Below, piece by piece: positions 12,864 through 14,643 of a stretch of 14,643 nucleotides of DNA. Position 1 is the stretch's first letter. Each line of letters starts with the position of its first letter. The position numbers and the translations under genes were made by a program. Source of the stretch: DAOTUL01 sp034437435 (GTDB taxonomy: Bacteria; Chloroflexota; Anaerolineae; Aggregatilineales; Phototrophicaceae); contig CAYQJO010000098.1 of NCBI GenBank assembly GCA_964417785.1, positions 1 through 14,643 of the forward strand, written 5' to 3'. The notes below the pieces were generated by a model. That model had not been told where the DNA came from. It was given only the letters and a program-made list of their open reading frames with translations, and did no database searches.

Positions 12864-12886
12864 GCGGGCAGAGAGTCTCCGCCCGC
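12864..12886 (-). terminator. Weak hairpin after the ScyD/ScyE-like gene
   Basis: GCGGGC (12864-12869) pairs with GCCCGC (12881-12886), and an inner GAGA/TCTC can extend it past one mismatch. It lies 9 bases after the stop codon at 12896. The bases that follow on the minus strand are C- and A-rich rather than T-rich, so it may slow or partly end transcription, or protect the mRNA 3' end. Confidence 0.4.
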
Positions 12887-12895
12887 GAACATGGA

Positions 12896-13885
12896 TTATT
12901 CGGTTGGCACGACGAGAATCTGGCCGTCGGGGCCGCCGATGGAATTAGCAGCGACGACGATGGTGCCGTCCGGTGCCTGCGCCAGACCGTAAGGCTGGTT
13001 CAGGTCTTCCAACAGCGGGGTGATACCATCAGCAGTGACCTGGACCACGCGACCCGGCTGCCAGCCCTGGTCAAAAACCCCGAATTCGGAGGCGTAGATG
13101 CTGCCGTCGTCGGTCACCAGCAGGCCGGTGACGGCTGTCAGACCTTCGTAGGTCTCCACCAGTTCACCACCCGACCAGCGCTCGATACGAGAACCACCCT
13201 GCGGGAAGGGGAAGCCAGTGAGAAAACCGACGTAGAGGTCGCCATCCGGGCCGAAGTCAATGGCAGTAGGGACAGGATTGTCGCCCTCAAACGGCCAGAC
13301 GGCGGCGATCTGAACGCCATCTTCGGGGGTCCACGACATCAGGCAGTTGCAGCCAGCGTTGGCGATGATGATGGTTCCATCTTCGGCGACGGCGAAGTCG
13401 GTCGGGTTGGACTGCTGGTTGGGATTACCGTCGGGGTCCAGCTCCAGTTCCGGCGTCAGCAGATCGACAAAGGTCTTCACACGCATCGTCTCTTTGTCCA
13501 GTTCGACCAGCGCATGTGTGAATGGAAGGCTGAAGTCTGCGGTTTCACCCAGCAGCACCCAGATCGACTCGTCGGTAGCGATCACATCGGACGCACCCAG
13601 CGAGTTACCGGCCCGGTAGCTCATCAGACCGTGTACGATCACTTCCTGTTCGCCATCAGGTGTTACCATCGTGATCTGAGAGGTGGCACCGATGGGGTCG
13701 GCGTTGACCGTCATCTGCTCACCAGCGACCCCGGCCTCGGCGATATACAGATTGCCTTCGCTGTCATAAGAAAGGTTACGCGGGTTCAACAGACCATCAG
13801 CGATCACGCCGTCTTCCTGTGCGGCAGCGGGGATTGCCAGCAGTGCGGCGATCAGGACGAAAACTAATGCGGCTCGTGAAAACAT
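12896..13885 (-). CDS. Secreted ScyD/ScyE-family beta-propeller protein
   Basis: A 329-residue exported protein. The signal peptide (MFSRAALVFVLIAALLAIPAAAQ spans 1-23; core LVFVLIAALLAIPA) should be cut near AAAQ. The rest is a chain of propeller blades with the repeated pattern of a Gly-Asp/Asn-Leu-Tyr strand: PRNLSYDSEGNLYIAEAG (35-52), PTDFAVAEDGTIIIANAG (161-178), PTAIDFGPDGDLYVGFLTG (206-224), GLLVTDDGSIYASEFG (254-269) and PYGLAQAPDGTIVVAANS (298-315). This is the ScyD/ScyE family, named from cyanobacterial scytonemin clusters but widespread in other bacteria with unknown role; no scytonemin gene is here. Cys179 and Cys181 (GCNC) are the only cysteines. The ATG at 13885 follows AAGGAG by 7 bases; an ATG at 13921 is in frame but badly placed. 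Confidence 0.88.
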   Translation of the reverse strand: MFSRAALVFVLIAALLAIPAAAQEDGVIADGLLNPRNLSYDSEGNLYIAEAGVAGEQMTVNADPIGATSQITMVTPDGEQEVIVHGLMSYRAGNSLGASDVIATDESIWVLLGETADFSLPFTHALVELDKETMRVKTFVDLLTPELELDPDGNPNQQSNPTDFAVAEDGTIIIANAGCNCLMSWTPEDGVQIAAVWPFEGDNPVPTAIDFGPDGDLYVGFLTGFPFPQGGSRIERWSGGELVETYEGLTAVTGLLVTDDGSIYASEFGVFDQGWQPGRVVQVTADGITPLLEDLNQPYGLAQAPDGTIVVAANSIGGPDGQILVVPTE

Positions 13886-14002
13886 AAACCTACTCCTTAT
13901 CATCGTTAAAATGTCGGGCATTTGCCCTCACATATACAACGACAATGACGGGTGGCATGGATTTAATCTTTCATAAGAAAACAGTGAGAAATGAAAAGAG
14001 GC

Positions 14003-14027
14003 GGGGTCAGGACCCCCCCCTTTTTTT
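14003..14027. terminator. GGGGTC/GACCCC hairpin with a C8-T7 run, after the FAS1 gene
   Basis: GGGGTC (14003-14008) is complementary to GACCCC (14011-14016), with at least 5 usable pairs. On the plus strand eight C and seven T follow (14013-14027), on the minus strand the stem is followed by GCCTCTTTTC. It lies 15 to 39 bases beyond the FAS1 stop and probably ends that transcript. The T-run fits better the plus strand, where no gene is nearby. Confidence 0.5.
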
Positions 14028-14041
14028 CGGATTTTCTAGCT

Positions 14042-14614
14042 TTACTGCGGCGGCAGCAGCACACCGTCGATCACATGGATCACGCCGTTGGTGGCGACAA
14101 TGTCGGTGATGATGACCTGAATGGTGCCGTTCAGGAAGACGTTGCCGTCCTGAACACTGATGGTCACATCCGAACCCTGAAGCGTGGTCGCCGCGTCCAG
14201 GGTCACAACGGTCTCGGCCAGGACTTCACCGCTCACCACATGGTAGAGCAGGATGTCGGTCAGGGCCGGGATGTCGTTGAGCAGGCTCTCAACGGTGCCT
14301 TCCGGCAGGGCGGCGAAAGCATCGTCGGTGGGGGCGAAGACAGTGAATGGGCCTTCACTGGACAGGGTTCCGGCCAGATCGGCAGCGGTCACAGCCGTCA
14401 CCAGAGTCTCAAAGCGGCCATCGGCTACAGCGATGTCGACGATGGTGCCTTCAGTGGTCATCATCTCTTCTTCCATCATCTCCTCTTCACCGATGGCAGC
14501 GCGAAGTTCGGAGGCGGTAGCGGCGTCAACGGTCTTCAGGGAAACGCTGGGACTATCGAGCGTGCCGACGGCGGCCACCAGATAGTACACACCGGCTTCC
14601 AGGGTGGTGCCGCT
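14042..14614 (-). CDS. FAS1 (fasciclin) domain protein, 5' end missing at the contig end
   Basis: The last 190 codons of a larger gene. The reading frame seems to start with GTG at 14629, but those first residues (MLFRSS) are translated adapter bases, so the real sequence begins at 14614 without a start codon. The first 40 residues (LEAGVYYLVAAVGTLDSP) look like the end of a DUF4397-type beta domain. A short acidic linker (EEEMMEEEMM, 43-52, from a 15-base DNA repeat) leads to a full FAS1 domain (56-189): FAPTDDAFAALP (93-104), ILLYHVVSGEV (121-131) and NGVIHVIDGVLLP (176-188). FAS1 domains act in adhesion at cell surfaces or in the matrix; export is inferred, since the signal peptide would be in the missing part. 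The two secreted-protein genes downstream share its orientation. Confidence 0.88.
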   Translation of the reverse strand, partial: SGTTLEAGVYYLVAAVGTLDSPSVSLKTVDAATASELRAAIGEEEMMEEEMMTTEGTIVDIAVADGRFETLVTAVTAADLAGTLSSEGPFTVFAPTDDAFAALPEGTVESLLNDIPALTDILLYHVVSGEVLAETVVTLDAATTLQGSDVTISVQDGNVFLNGTIQVIITDIVATNGVIHVIDGVLLPPQ

Positions 14615-14643
14615 AGATCGGAAGAGCACACGTCTGAACTCCA
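14615..14643 (+). other. Illumina TruSeq adapter left at the contig end (not genomic)
   Basis: The last 29 bases begin AGATCGGAAGAGCACACGTC and continue in exact agreement with the standard Illumina TruSeq read-through adapter. They are not part of the genome. The genomic part of the window ends at 14614. Confidence 0.97.

Noticed and set aside
14458..14490. Short tandem repeat in the FAS1 gene as a phase-variation tract
   Set aside because: Two imperfect 15-base copies encode the EEEMM linker in frame; length change would be in multiples of three and too few copies exist for slippage.
14615..14629. GTG start for a complete FAS1 protein
   Set aside because: These bases are the sequencing adapter, so the start is an artefact.
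1..14643. CRISPR array, transposon, prophage or toxin-antitoxin system
   Set aside because: No regular spaced repeats, transposase, integrase, terminal repeats or small toxin/antitoxin pairs were seen on either strand.

Overview
The window looks like a moderately GC-rich bacterial chromosome fragment with ordinary housekeeping genes. Gene content (rpsB-tsf-pyrH without frr behind it, a bacterial RIO-type kinase, a PucR-type regulator, a GAF/HATPase sensor with a cysteine cluster, secreted ScyD/ScyE-like, YceI-like and FAS1 proteins) fits a Chloroflexota (Anaerolineae-like) genome, but that placement is an inference from gene content, not a marker-gene result. The last 29 bases (14615-14643) match the Illumina TruSeq adapter, so the contig really ends at 14614 and the last gene is cut there.

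Layout. 1-757 (-): 5' part of a six-helix membrane PAS sensor that runs off the window. 862-1755 (+): beta-hydroxyacid dehydrogenase, divergent from the sensor. 1799-2590 and 2642-3634 (-): a metallophosphoesterase preceded by a RIO-type kinase, probably one transcription unit. 3635-3990: a 356-base divergent control region. 3994-4425 (+): small unrecognised protein. 4426-4902 (-): pncC-like nicotinamide-nucleotide amidase. 5013-5798 (+): lipoprotein with FxLYD-like domains.

5790-8080 (-): the translation and nucleotide block pyrH, tsf and rpsB (transcribed rpsB, tsf, pyrH), with a clear promoter before rpsB, a 1-base rpsB/tsf overlap and a strong intrinsic terminator between tsf and pyrH. 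8232-9848 (-): PucR-family regulator. 9899-10936 (-): tandem GNAT acetyltransferase. These two share orientation with rpsB but have no obvious functional link to it.

10937-11061 is a compact divergent control region: an inverted repeat over the acetyltransferase -35, three GTCAA repeats at exact 10-base spacing, and a promoter that ends at the start codon of a GAF-HATPase protein (11062-11904, +) which appears to lack the dimerisation/phosphoacceptor domain of a normal histidine kinase.

11889-14614 (-): three genes for proteins outside the cytoplasm, namely an anchored YceI-domain protein, a secreted ScyD/ScyE-like beta-propeller protein and a truncated FAS1 protein. They are probably a surface or stress-related group.

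No rRNA, tRNA, CRISPR array, insertion sequence or phage gene was seen. The most unusual pieces are the GAF-HATPase gene with its control region, the phased repeats before the small unknown gene, and the hairpin over the metallophosphoesterase start.
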